A DNA stretch of 64,000 nucleotides, taken from positions 4,278,001 to 4,342,000 of the forward strand of contig CAWAHF010000004.1 in the NCBI GenBank assembly GCA_963781805.1, written 5' to 3'. This DNA comes from JAFGPL01 sp963781805 (GTDB lineage Bacteria > Bacteroidota > Bacteroidia > Bacteroidales > UBA10428). Positions 9,922 through 17,147 of this stretch are shown here, one piece after another. Below the pieces are notes generated by a model that was not told the DNA's origin, made no database searches, and worked only from the letters and a program-made list of their open reading frames with translations. Position numbers and translations under genes: made by a program. The first letter of the stretch is position 1. Every line of letters begins with the position of its first letter.

Positions 9922-10388
9922 TATCCATTATTCTCCAGATTTAAATTCCCAAGAATTTTTTCAGCCAATGTGGCAAATTCATCATCACCCGAAATTGATT
10001 TATCGTATACCTCTTTTGGCCATACTTCTATTTTATTATATTGCCCTGCAAGCACTATTTCTTTATTTGCTCCGATTTCTTCAAGCAATCTTTTTGGAAT
10101 TAAAAGCCTGCCATTACCATCCAGACTTACTTCGGCTGTGCCTTTATAGTAGGTTCTTAAGAACTGATTATGCTCTCTGTTATAAGGATTTGTCTTCGCC
10201 CTGATAATATCGTTCTGCCGATCCCATTCCTCCATCGGATAAAGCACAAGACATTTGGCAAAAATGTCTTTCTTAATTACAAACCTTTCCTGATTTGCAG
10301 GAGATATCTGCTTTTTAAATGCAGAAGGAAGCAATACCCTGCTCTTGGCATCCAGGTTGCACGTATAATCTCCGATCAGGTTTGTCAT
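9921..10388 (-). CDS. mraZ: MraZ, regulator of the cell wall cluster
   Basis: MraZ is a ring-forming DNA-binding protein with two AbrB/SpoVT-like domains that represses its own operon in E. coli. The 155-residue product shows both domain cores, LDAKSRVLLP near residue 13 and LDGNGRLLIP near residue 92. The second matches the usual DxxGR core; the first has KSR in place of GR. It is the first gene of the cluster and shares one base with rsmH. About 40 bases upstream of its ATG lie four 10-bp repeats that look like its own operator. Confidence 0.96.
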   Translation of the reverse strand: MTNLIGDYTCNLDAKSRVLLPSAFKKQISPANQERFVIKKDIFAKCLVLYPMEEWDRQNDIIRAKTNPYNREHNQFLRTYYKGTAEVSLDGNGRLLIPKRLLEEIGANKEIVLAGQYNKIEVWPKEVYDKSISGDDEFATLAEKILGNLNLENNG

Positions 10389-10426
10389 TATATGGGTTTC
10401 TGTTAATCGGTAAAAATAATATAAAT

Positions 10427-10466
10427 TTTACCACAATTTACCACATTTAACCATTATTTACCACTT
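10427..10466 (-). promoter_or_regulatory. Four 10-bp direct repeats, candidate MraZ operator
   Basis: Read on the minus strand, the core GTGG (ATGG in one copy) recurs at exactly 10-bp spacing, each followed by T(A/T)A. On the plus strand the CCAC/CCAT cores start at 10431, 10441, 10451 and 10461. MraZ sites in E. coli (TGGGN repeats) and mollicutes (AAAGTG-type repeats) also have a 10-bp period, which suits a ring of subunits on one DNA face. The array ends about 40 bases before the mraZ ATG, where a repressor would overlap the promoter. The repeat is seen; binding is inferred. Confidence 0.8.
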
Positions 10467-10677
10467 TGTTGATAACTTTTTTTGATCAAACCCTTTGTTT
10501 TTGAGGATATTGAAGATAATTAGCAGAAATTCAGCGTGTTATTTATCAAGTTTAAGCTTCACAAGTAGCTACACTGATGTATTGAAATTCTTCTGTTAAT
10601 GATATCTGAGTTGAACATTGATAGGTTTTTTTATAATTTTAGCAAATTTAATACAAGTTTTACGTTACAAAATATCC

Positions 10678-11523
10678 ATGGCTAATTCAGTAAAGAATAT
10701 ACAACCAATTTATATTAGGGAGGTTTTTAAAAGTAAAAATCCATCTCTTGCCAGGCTTTTACCGGGATTTGTGTATCGTTACCTGGAAAAGATCATTCAT
10801 CAGAAAGAGTTAAATGATTTTATTGAAAGGCATGGAAATAAGTATGGGATGGATTTTGTGCATGCAGCGTTGGATGAATTCGCCATTAAGTTAACAGTTG
10901 AGGGAGTGGATCAGGTTCCAAAAAATGGAAGGTATATATTTGTTGCCAATCACCCGTTAGGTGGATTTGACGGGATGTTAATGATGAACATTCTGGATGA
11001 GAATTTCGGTGTAGTCAAGTCTCTGAGTAACGATCTGCTTATGAACATTACTAATTTACACCCGGTGTTGTTGCCCATAAATAAACATGGCAGACAGGAT
11101 GCTGAAAATGCAAAAATTATGGATGATACCTATTTATCTTCTCAGCAGATTCTTACTTTTCCGGCAGGTTTGGTATCACGAAGAATTAAAGGTCAGATAG
11201 TAGACCTGGAGTGGAAGAAAAATTTTATTACAAAGGCCATTTACTATAATAGGGATGTTGTTCCTGTGCATGTTTCCGGAAGAAATACAGAATTTTTCTA
11301 TCGACTAGGAACATTTCGAAAATTTATTGGCATAAAAGCTAATTTAGAAATGTTTTATCTGGTTGATGAGACGTTTAAACACCGAAACAAATCTATAACT
11401 ATAAAATTTGGTGTTCCAATTAGTTATAAGGTATTTGACAAATCGAAAAAACCATTGGAATGGGCAAAATGGGTAAAAGAAAAAGTATATGCACTCAACG
11501 GGGTTAATCATATTCCGCTATAA
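10678..11523 (+). CDS. glsA: PlsC-type acyltransferase, probable glycine-lipid O-acyltransferase GlsA
   Basis: This 281-residue protein belongs to the lysophospholipid acyltransferase fold. The catalytic block NHPLGGFDG (His about residue 92) is the variant found in OlsA/GlsA-like enzymes paired with a GNAT-type N-acyltransferase, and the next gene is exactly such a partner. In Bacteroides thetaiotaomicron, GlsB makes N-acyl glycine and GlsA adds the second, ester-linked fatty acid, giving glycine lipids. I infer the same here. I chose the ATG at 10678 (MANSVKNIQ); the frame can be extended to a TTG at 10618, but that stretch is AT-rich leader. It is divergent from mraZ. Confidence 0.75.
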   Translation: MANSVKNIQPIYIREVFKSKNPSLARLLPGFVYRYLEKIIHQKELNDFIERHGNKYGMDFVHAALDEFAIKLTVEGVDQVPKNGRYIFVANHPLGGFDGMLMMNILDENFGVVKSLSNDLLMNITNLHPVLLPINKHGRQDAENAKIMDDTYLSSQQILTFPAGLVSRRIKGQIVDLEWKKNFITKAIYYNRDVVPVHVSGRNTEFFYRLGTFRKFIGIKANLEMFYLVDETFKHRNKSITIKFGVPISYKVFDKSKKPLEWAKWVKEKVYALNGVNHIPL

Positions 11524-11554
11524 TTTTTATTTCCATCCTAAAATTGTCTTTTGG

Positions 11555-11584
11555 ATTGATGGAATCTTATTTTTTTTAAATTTG
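11555..11584 (+). promoter_or_regulatory. Bacteroidota-type promoter of the glsB-like gene
   Basis: A perfect -7 element TAAATTTG (TAnnTTTG) lies at 11577-11584, with ATTG at 11555-11558 as the -33 element 18 bases upstream. The ATG of the following gene is at 11608. It suggests that the second acyltransferase gene has a promoter of its own as well as possible readthrough from the first. Confidence 0.6.
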
Positions 11585-11607
11585 TAGATTGATTAAACAA
11601 ATTATAC

Positions 11608-12540
11608 ATGAAACCTATTATTCCACCAGTTGACCGGGAATTGATCGAAAATGAACTTACTGATGAGAAGTTTCTAAGAATCACTAATAATGGTAATAAT
11701 CATTTATATGTGATCGACCATCACGACGCACCAAATTGTTTGCTCGAAATTGGAAGATTGAGAGAACTTACATTCAGGGCCGCTGGCGGAGGTACTGGTA
11801 AAGAAGTTGATATTGATTTATACGACACAGCCGAAATTCCCTATAAACAGCTTGTTGTTTGGGATCCTGTAAAAAAGGAAATCCTGGGCGGATACAGATT
11901 TTTTATCTGTTCTCAGGCAAAACCTGATGAAGAAGGAAATTTTAGCCTTGCAACCACCAGGCTTTTCAAATTTTCAAGAAAATTTAAACAGGAATATCTT
12001 CCTTATGTAATTGAGCTTGGCCGTTCATTCGTTCAACCTGCATATCAATCTACCAATAGAGCAAGTAAAGGCATCTTTGCGCTCGACAATTTATGGGATG
12101 GTCTGGGGGCTGTATGGATAAATAATCCTGAGACAAAATATTTTTTTGGTAAAGTAACCATGTATACAAGTTATAACAGGGAATCGAGAGATCTTTTATT
12201 ATACTTTTTCAGAAAATATTTTGGGGATAAAGAAAATCTGGTTACTCCTTATGAACCACTCATCCTTGAAACGGATGAGAAGACACTGGCTTCAATTTTA
12301 TCAGGAAATTCATACAACGAAGATTATAAAATTCTGTCTCAGTTTGTTAGATCGCATGGTGAAATTATACCTCCGCTAATAAATTCTTATATGAACCTCT
12401 CTCCTACCATGAAGTCTTTTGGTACGGCAATGAATTATCATTTTGGAGAAGTCGAAGAAACAGCTGTTCTGGTAACCTTAAACGATATGTACGAATCAAA
12501 GGTTGAACGCCATATAAAGTCTTATCAGCCCGAAAACTAG
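11608..12540 (+). CDS. glsB: GNAT-type N-acyltransferase, probable glycine-lipid enzyme GlsB
   Basis: This 310-residue protein resembles the OlsB/hemolysin-like GNAT acyltransferases that use acyl-ACP to N-acylate an amino acid. Visible family features are LLEIGRLRELTFRAAGGGTG (residues about 45-65), the YKQLVVWDPVKKEILGGYR segment and the VIELGRSFVQP motif. Its neighbour 84 bases upstream is a GlsA-like O-acyltransferase, and in Bacteroides thetaiotaomicron the two enzymes together make glycine lipids needed for stress resistance and gut colonisation. Substrate choice (glycine or ornithine) cannot be read from the sequence. It should act at the inner face of the cytoplasmic membrane. Confidence 0.75.
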   Translation: MKPIIPPVDRELIENELTDEKFLRITNNGNNHLYVIDHHDAPNCLLEIGRLRELTFRAAGGGTGKEVDIDLYDTAEIPYKQLVVWDPVKKEILGGYRFFICSQAKPDEEGNFSLATTRLFKFSRKFKQEYLPYVIELGRSFVQPAYQSTNRASKGIFALDNLWDGLGAVWINNPETKYFFGKVTMYTSYNRESRDLLLYFFRKYFGDKENLVTPYEPLILETDEKTLASILSGNSYNEDYKILSQFVRSHGEIIPPLINSYMNLSPTMKSFGTAMNYHFGEVEETAVLVTLNDMYESKVERHIKSYQPEN

Positions 12541-12551
12541 TCTTAAATCAT

Positions 12552-12911
12552 TTAAATATAATATTGACTGTTCCCTTCTTCCAGGTAATTAAATCTTAGT
12601 CCTCTGTGTTGTTTTGCCAATTCAAAAAGTTCAACAACTTCATTATTTACTTTAATTATAGTAAACGTGGAACCAACTATCTCTGAAACCCTTGCTATTA
12701 AATCAAGGGCTGTCAGACCCGAACTGTCTATAAATTTAATATTGGATAAATTCAGGATTAGATTAGATTTTGGATTTCTTACCAACTCAAACAAATTCTT
12801 TTTTATTTCTTCGGAAATTAAAAAATTAATTTTGTCTGATTCATTGATGGATACCCGGTAGTTTCTAAACTGTTTTTTTACCACCACACAATTTTTTTCA
12901 ACGCCCTTCAT
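12552..12911 (-). CDS. STAS-domain anti-sigma factor antagonist
   Basis: A 119-residue single STAS domain of the SpoIIAA/RsbV type. The phosphorylation site is clear in FIDSSGLTAL (Ser about residue 63), preceded by the beta strand LILNLSNIK. Such proteins are switched by a HPK-like kinase and a SpoIIE-type phosphatase and bind anti-sigma factors or other partners. No kinase or sigma factor gene is adjacent. The nearest partner in the window is the SpoIIE domain of the sensor at 51.4-54.6 kb, but a link would be speculative. It is convergent with the glsB-like gene, with 11 bases between stop codons. Confidence 0.85.
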   Translation of the reverse strand: MKGVEKNCVVVKKQFRNYRVSINESDKINFLISEEIKKNLFELVRNPKSNLILNLSNIKFIDSSGLTALDLIARVSEIVGSTFTIIKVNNEVVELFELAKQHRGLRFNYLEEGNSQYYI

Positions 12912-13236
12912 CTTTGTAATTTTCTGTCTAGCTACTTAGGTATACTGAATATCAGGCCAATTGATTAAAACTTTTCGACGAATACCTTTAAAATATTGAT
13001 AAATATTTATTTCAGAGAACAGATCATATTTTTCTTAGGTGAATAAACAATTTTTAATGATGAACGTTTACCTGTAACAATGTTCTAAATTAATTTATAT
13101 CCATAAAAAGTTCTTTTTTGATGAAAAATTTGACTCGCTCGATTGCATTTCATATATTTGAATCCCTTTTTTCATTTTAATAGGGGACTTTTTATTGGTA
13201 ATTCTTTTTAACCATAAATAATTGAACCTGAATCTC
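12912..13236. other. Intergenic region without a recognised gene
   Basis: This AT-rich stretch separates the STAS gene (leftward) from an exported protein gene (rightward). A reverse-strand reading frame that reaches into it has lysine-rich composition and no family resemblance, so I left it out. No convincing TAnnTTTG box with a proper -33 partner was found. Confidence 0.5.
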
Positions 13237-13665
13237 ATGAAAATTTCGTACATTTTTGATCGAATTTTAACAGGTAAGTTATCTAAAGTTTTAGCCATTT
13301 TCTCGGTGATTATTTTCCTATTCTTCCAAAGCGGGCTGGTATCTGCACGCAATCCTTCCGTTGTTTCCAATGACAGAGAAGTTCTCAAACTTAATCCTGA
13401 CTATAAATTGAAAAGACTTTCAACGGGTACTGTGATTATTTATTCCAATAAGGAAAACGGCGAAGTTGTCAGGCATGAATTTGAGAATGTATATGCTGAT
13501 ATCCTATTAGGGGCAATCCGGAGACAATCTATTGATCAACTCATCCCTGTCCTTTCAAGGAAATATTACTTCGGGGAAGATGAATGCAGAAGGGAAATTA
13601 AACATGCTGTACATGTACTTGAAGAATGGAACATTTTGGTTTCCCAGGCAATAAAACCTCTTTAA
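13237..13665 (+). CDS. Exported or anchored protein with PqqD-like domain
   Basis: A 142-residue protein with a long hydrophobic N-terminal segment (VLAIFSVIIFLFFQSG, residues about 20-35) ending in SARNP, which could be a signal peptide or a membrane anchor. The remainder (residues about 45-140) has the pattern of a PqqD-like winged-helix fold: a strand pair, a helix ending LLGAIRRQSIDQLIPVL, and a closing helix with VLEEWNIL. PqqD-like domains normally bind cytoplasmic peptide precursors, so an N-terminal signal is unusual. I use the ATG at 13237; a TTG at 13222 is in frame. No peptide-modifying partner gene is nearby. Confidence 0.5.
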   Translation: MKISYIFDRILTGKLSKVLAIFSVIIFLFFQSGLVSARNPSVVSNDREVLKLNPDYKLKRLSTGTVIIYSNKENGEVVRHEFENVYADILLGAIRRQSIDQLIPVLSRKYYFGEDECRREIKHAVHVLEEWNILVSQAIKPL

Positions 13666-13703
13666 ATACTTCCTGTTAAGATACTTTTATGCTTCATATT
13701 TCT

Positions 13704-14354
13704 CTAAAAGAGTTTTATGCTATATTTTATATTTATGCATAATACCTGGTTTCTTGAGGAGAAGTAGTGTATTTCAGCAGAAGGGATAAAAATATTTGTC
13801 AGACTGTTGTAATACCGGGCATCAAAACCAAAGTTTCCAAACCTTGTAGCATACTGATAACCAACTCCGAAACAATATCCGAATTCAAATTTCTTGTTGA
13901 CTTTATATCCATTGTATTCTGGTATACTATCCGTTATATTAGTCTTTTCTTTTTCTGATTTAAGAAATGAACCATAGGGACCAAGGTCGATAATCAGTTT
14001 CGATTTTTTCTTTCCAATAACAATATGTGTCAAAAAAGGTATTTCATAATAATTTAAATCACGGGAGTAACTTTCAATCGAATCAGGGTTTATCTTCCAT
14101 CCTTTTTGTGCATAATTAAATTCAAGTTGCACTCCAATTTTGGGTCCAGACAGGTAGGTAAAAAAAATCCCGCCATTATATCCGGTATGAAATGACTGAT
14201 TTACTTTTACGCCAAAATTAAGCATCGATAAAGACATTCCCTGGGTTGTGCCAAAATAAAACTCCGATGGTCCATTTTTCTGAGAGTAGCATGCAGGTAT
14301 CAGCACAATTAATACTAAGAATATAAAATATTTTTTCAATCTTTCTGGTTTCAA
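13704..14354 (-). CDS. Outer membrane beta-barrel protein (porin-like)
   Basis: A 216-residue protein with an N-terminal signal (FIFLVLIVLIPACYS) and alternating hydrophobic strands, including FYFGTTQGMSLSMLNFGVKV and FGYCFGVGYQYAT, ending in the hydrophobic KYSIKLF. The pattern fits the small eight-stranded outer membrane barrels that are abundant in Bacteroidota. The cysteine in PAC could make it a lipoprotein, although proline at -2 is atypical, so cleavage by signal peptidase I is as likely. Function unknown. It is convergent with the PqqD-like gene, with 38 bases between the stop codons. Confidence 0.65.
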   Translation of the reverse strand: MKPERLKKYFIFLVLIVLIPACYSQKNGPSEFYFGTTQGMSLSMLNFGVKVNQSFHTGYNGGIFFTYLSGPKIGVQLEFNYAQKGWKINPDSIESYSRDLNYYEIPFLTHIVIGKKKSKLIIDLGPYGSFLKSEKEKTNITDSIPEYNGYKVNKKFEFGYCFGVGYQYATRFGNFGFDARYYNSLTNIFIPSAEIHYFSSRNQVLCINIKYSIKLF

Positions 14355-14487
14355 TTTGGCTATAAAAATAAGAAATGCTGAACTAAAAGACAGTATATCC
14401 CCGAAATAAAATGTTTGATACGTTTATCAGGTTTCATTTTGTCATACTCAGACAATTAAAAAAAATATCTGTATATCTTTAAATAAA

Positions 14488-14520
14488 AAATCAGATCTCC
14501 TCTTTATAAAGATCTGATTT
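14488..14520 (-). terminator. Intrinsic terminator
   Basis: A perfect 10-bp stem (AAATCAGATC with GATCTGATTT) encloses a 13-base loop. Read on the minus strand it is followed by a T-rich run, so it should end transcription of the small gene at 14668-14928 before the barrel protein gene. Confidence 0.7.
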
Positions 14521-14667
14521 TACAACGTTTTAGAGCTAAGTATATTTTATATTAACGTAAATTTTGGTTAAACAATTTCCAGAAAGAACTAATCGAAATA
14601 AGTTCGTCCATCTTACATTCGTCAATTCTTTAAATAAAGACTATTTTGAACTTCAAAAATCAAATGG

Positions 14668-14928
14668 TCAGTTTTGCAATGAAGTTTCCAAATCGGTAAT
14701 AACCTTTTTGCTGATTTTCTTTGGATTCTTTTTCTTAATTTCATTTAAAAGTTTCAGCGTTTTTTGACCAAATTCAACGAGGCCAACAGGATTCTTATCG
14801 AACTCATAACTTCCGATAACAAATTCAAGCTTCGATTTAATTTCTACATATTCTGAATTACCAAGTTTTTGTAAGGTTTGAAGTGCAGCTTTGCATGCAT
14901 TTTTCAGTTTTTCATTTTTTGCATTCAT
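14668..14928 (-). CDS. Small helical protein of unknown function
   Basis: An 86-residue lysine-rich protein that I do not recognise. It is predicted mostly helical, with no signal peptide or membrane segment. It contains AALQTLQKLGN and GQKTLKLLNEIKKKNPKKISKK, which could form two amphipathic helices. A terminator about 150 bases downstream and open flanks support a separate, real gene, but coding evidence is limited to its open frame and composition. Confidence 0.45.
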   Translation of the reverse strand: MNAKNEKLKNACKAALQTLQKLGNSEYVEIKSKLEFVIGSYEFDKNPVGLVEFGQKTLKLLNEIKKKNPKKISKKVITDLETSLQN

Positions 14929-15099
14929 ATTTAATTGGTTTTGAATGATTTTGCAATAAAATTAATCTAATTTCTGATACGTTGTAATCATAAAATCGAA
15001 TTAATTTCAACCTCCTGAAAAATAAATCGAATGTAAATAATAATCAGAGCAATAGGAGGAATGCTGTAATTTTTTAAACCCCCATAAAATATATATCAG

Positions 15100-16488
15100 C
15101 TAACTACTCATCACACAAAGTGCATCATTCAAAACCACAATAGCCTTTTTATAATCTTCGCGGTTAATTACAAATTGCATATTTACCTGCTTGAGTGATT
15201 GCGAAACGCATTCAATGTTGATTTTGTTGTTGGATAATGACCCCGCAGCTTTGGCTAAAATACCGGGTTTTGCGATATTTGTCCCTAGTATACAAATCAT
15301 TGCCACAGGTTTAACTGTAATTTCATAATATCTTTGTTTTAGCTCGGCAATAAATTCTGTCTTTAAATCACTTTCCCAGATTACCTGAGTAATACTGTTT
15401 GCATTTGTTGTTTTTAGAATATAGCTAATATGATATTTTTGAAAGATTTGCATAATATTCAGGTCAAAACCCACCTCGCCGACCATTAAAGGATCATGAA
15501 TTTCTATGGCATAAACCTTATCTGTACCCGAAATAATTTCAATTTTTGATTCACTGCAGATGTAATTTTTAGCTATGAGAGTACCCGGATGATTGGGTTC
15601 GAATGTATTTTTAATCCTTATACTTATGCCTGCAATTTCTAATGGTTTTGAAGCTTTTGGATGAATTGCCTCCATTCCGATATCTGCAAGTTGATCGGCA
15701 ACATTAAAATTGGTATAACCTACAGGGATAGATTTTTCAACACCCACAATATTCGGATCGGCCGAAGACAAATGAAATTCTTTATGAATAACTGCTTCAT
15801 CAGCTTTCACCTCGACCGCAATTTTACTAAATGTAACTTCACTATACCCCCGGTCAAATTCCCTCATAATACCTTCGGTGCCTTTGGCATAACCGGTTGC
15901 AATTGGAAGGGTTGACGTATAATCAATATTTTTGAATTCCTTTCTTATTCTCTCATCAATGGTTAGATAATCTGAATCGTTAAATCCGCATAGGTCGACA
16001 AATGCCGCATTAATTTCATTATTCTGTAAAATATTTACCGAATTAAATGCGGAGTGTGCTTCGCCAATAGATGAAAGGATTTCTCGTGCTGCCAGCAGTA
16101 TGTTTTGCTTATCAACATATCCGGTGGCCAATACATTCTGAAGATTGAGCAGATATCCTTTGGCCAGATTAATCCTGTCTAAAATAAACTGATCAGCTGT
16201 GACTTTATCCAGTTTTATATCAATAAAGGTATGATTGATAGCAATCAACTTTTCCATCAGTTGGTTTAAAGCCAGCGTAAAATCATTCCCGTTAACAAAT
16301 TTTTGATAAATACCCGGCTCCCCGGTTTTCTTGTGTTCAAGCAGCCAGTTTGTAACATTGTTATATGCAGAAACTACAAAAATTCTATTGTAAAAACTAT
16401 TCTCTCTCTTTTGACCTATAATAATATTATGCAGAACATCATGAAACTTCGACATGGATGTTCCTCCAATTTTTTCAACAGTTAACAT
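15100..16488 (-). CDS. Aspartate kinase, Ask_Ect-like
   Basis: Aspartate kinase phosphorylates aspartate at the start of the lysine, threonine, methionine and DAP pathways. The 462-residue product opens with VEKIGGTSMSKF, the nucleotide-binding lysine motif in the form I recall from the Ask_Ect group rather than the usual KFGGTS. EHKKTGEPGIY near residue 55 also fits that group. SIPVGYTNFNVADQLADIG and AIHPKASKPLE are typical kinase-domain blocks, and the C-terminal 130 residues look like paired ACT domains (AMICILGTNI, GILAKAAGSLS). No ectoine genes are in the window, so it may simply be the cell's DAP-supplying kinase. It stands alone in its neighbourhood. Confidence 0.85.
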   Translation of the reverse strand: MLTVEKIGGTSMSKFHDVLHNIIIGQKRENSFYNRIFVVSAYNNVTNWLLEHKKTGEPGIYQKFVNGNDFTLALNQLMEKLIAINHTFIDIKLDKVTADQFILDRINLAKGYLLNLQNVLATGYVDKQNILLAAREILSSIGEAHSAFNSVNILQNNEINAAFVDLCGFNDSDYLTIDERIRKEFKNIDYTSTLPIATGYAKGTEGIMREFDRGYSEVTFSKIAVEVKADEAVIHKEFHLSSADPNIVGVEKSIPVGYTNFNVADQLADIGMEAIHPKASKPLEIAGISIRIKNTFEPNHPGTLIAKNYICSESKIEIISGTDKVYAIEIHDPLMVGEVGFDLNIMQIFQKYHISYILKTTNANSITQVIWESDLKTEFIAELKQRYYEITVKPVAMICILGTNIAKPGILAKAAGSLSNNKINIECVSQSLKQVNMQFVINREDYKKAIVVLNDALCVMSS

Positions 16489-16581
16489 CTATTTATCCTA
16501 TTAGTTGGAGGGCAAAAATATAGAATTTCAATTAATTTCTAAACGAAAATTCACTGCTAGAAACACTTAATTTTTTATATA

Positions 16582-17091
16582 TCAGTTAAAAAGTAGTTTA
16601 AAAATATGCTTATAGCCTATCAGTTCGCCTTTTTCATCATATACCTCCATGCCTAAAGAGGCAGATAATACTTTCTTTGTAAATATTAACAGAGAATCGT
16701 TGAATAACCAGGCTTCGGTAAATTGGATTTTACCTATCCTATTCCGGTTAATTTCCTTTTTTTTCTCCATTGATTTTAAATCATCCGATGTGATAATATT
16801 GTTACTATTTAAATCATATGCCACAGCTTTTTCATTGTAGACTGATTCAAATAATTTATCGATAAATTGTTCTTTTTTTAGATTTTTCAGGCATTTTTCC
16901 GTCCATTTATCACCTGAATTTAGATTTTTAATAATAACATCATAAATAATCGTATCGGCAACAACATACCCGGATTCTGTTGAAGGTAACGCGCTTATTG
17001 ATAAGAAATTATCTTCTTGTTTATCCTTATCCCTACAACAACCTGAAAGCAATATGATAATTGCAGTTAAGTAAAAAGGAATTCGTTTCAT
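16582..17091 (-). CDS. Hypothetical lipoprotein
   Basis: A 169-residue protein with a clear lipoprotein signal: hydrophobic stretch YLTAIIILLSGC with the lipidated cysteine at residue 18. The mature part is charged and has no family that I recognise. It contains GYVVADTIIYDVIIKNLN and repeated short lysine-rich segments. It is probably attached to a membrane and faces the periplasm. There is no clear partner: aspartate kinase lies downstream and dihydroorotase upstream, both on the same strand. Confidence 0.6.
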   Translation of the reverse strand: MKRIPFYLTAIIILLSGCCRDKDKQEDNFLSISALPSTESGYVVADTIIYDVIIKNLNSGDKWTEKCLKNLKKEQFIDKLFESVYNEKAVAYDLNSNNIITSDDLKSMEKKKEINRNRIGKIQFTEAWLFNDSLLIFTKKVLSASLGMEVYDEKGELIGYKHIFKLLFN

Positions 17092-17147
17092 AGCTTTATT
17101 ACTTGAATTAATTTCCAGCTTCAGTTATTAAATATAATCATTTTTTT

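Noticed and set aside
10618..10677. N-terminal extension of the glsA-like gene from a TTG
   Set aside because: The added residues are encoded by AT-rich leader sequence; the ATG at 10678 gives a normal protein start.
13095..13388. A 97-codon reverse-strand frame
   Set aside because: It overlaps the start of the PqqD-like gene, is lysine-rich and has no recognisable features.
15100..16488. Taking the aspartate kinase as evidence of an ectoine cluster
   Set aside because: No ectA, ectB or ectC gene is in the window; neighbours are a lipoprotein and an unknown small protein.
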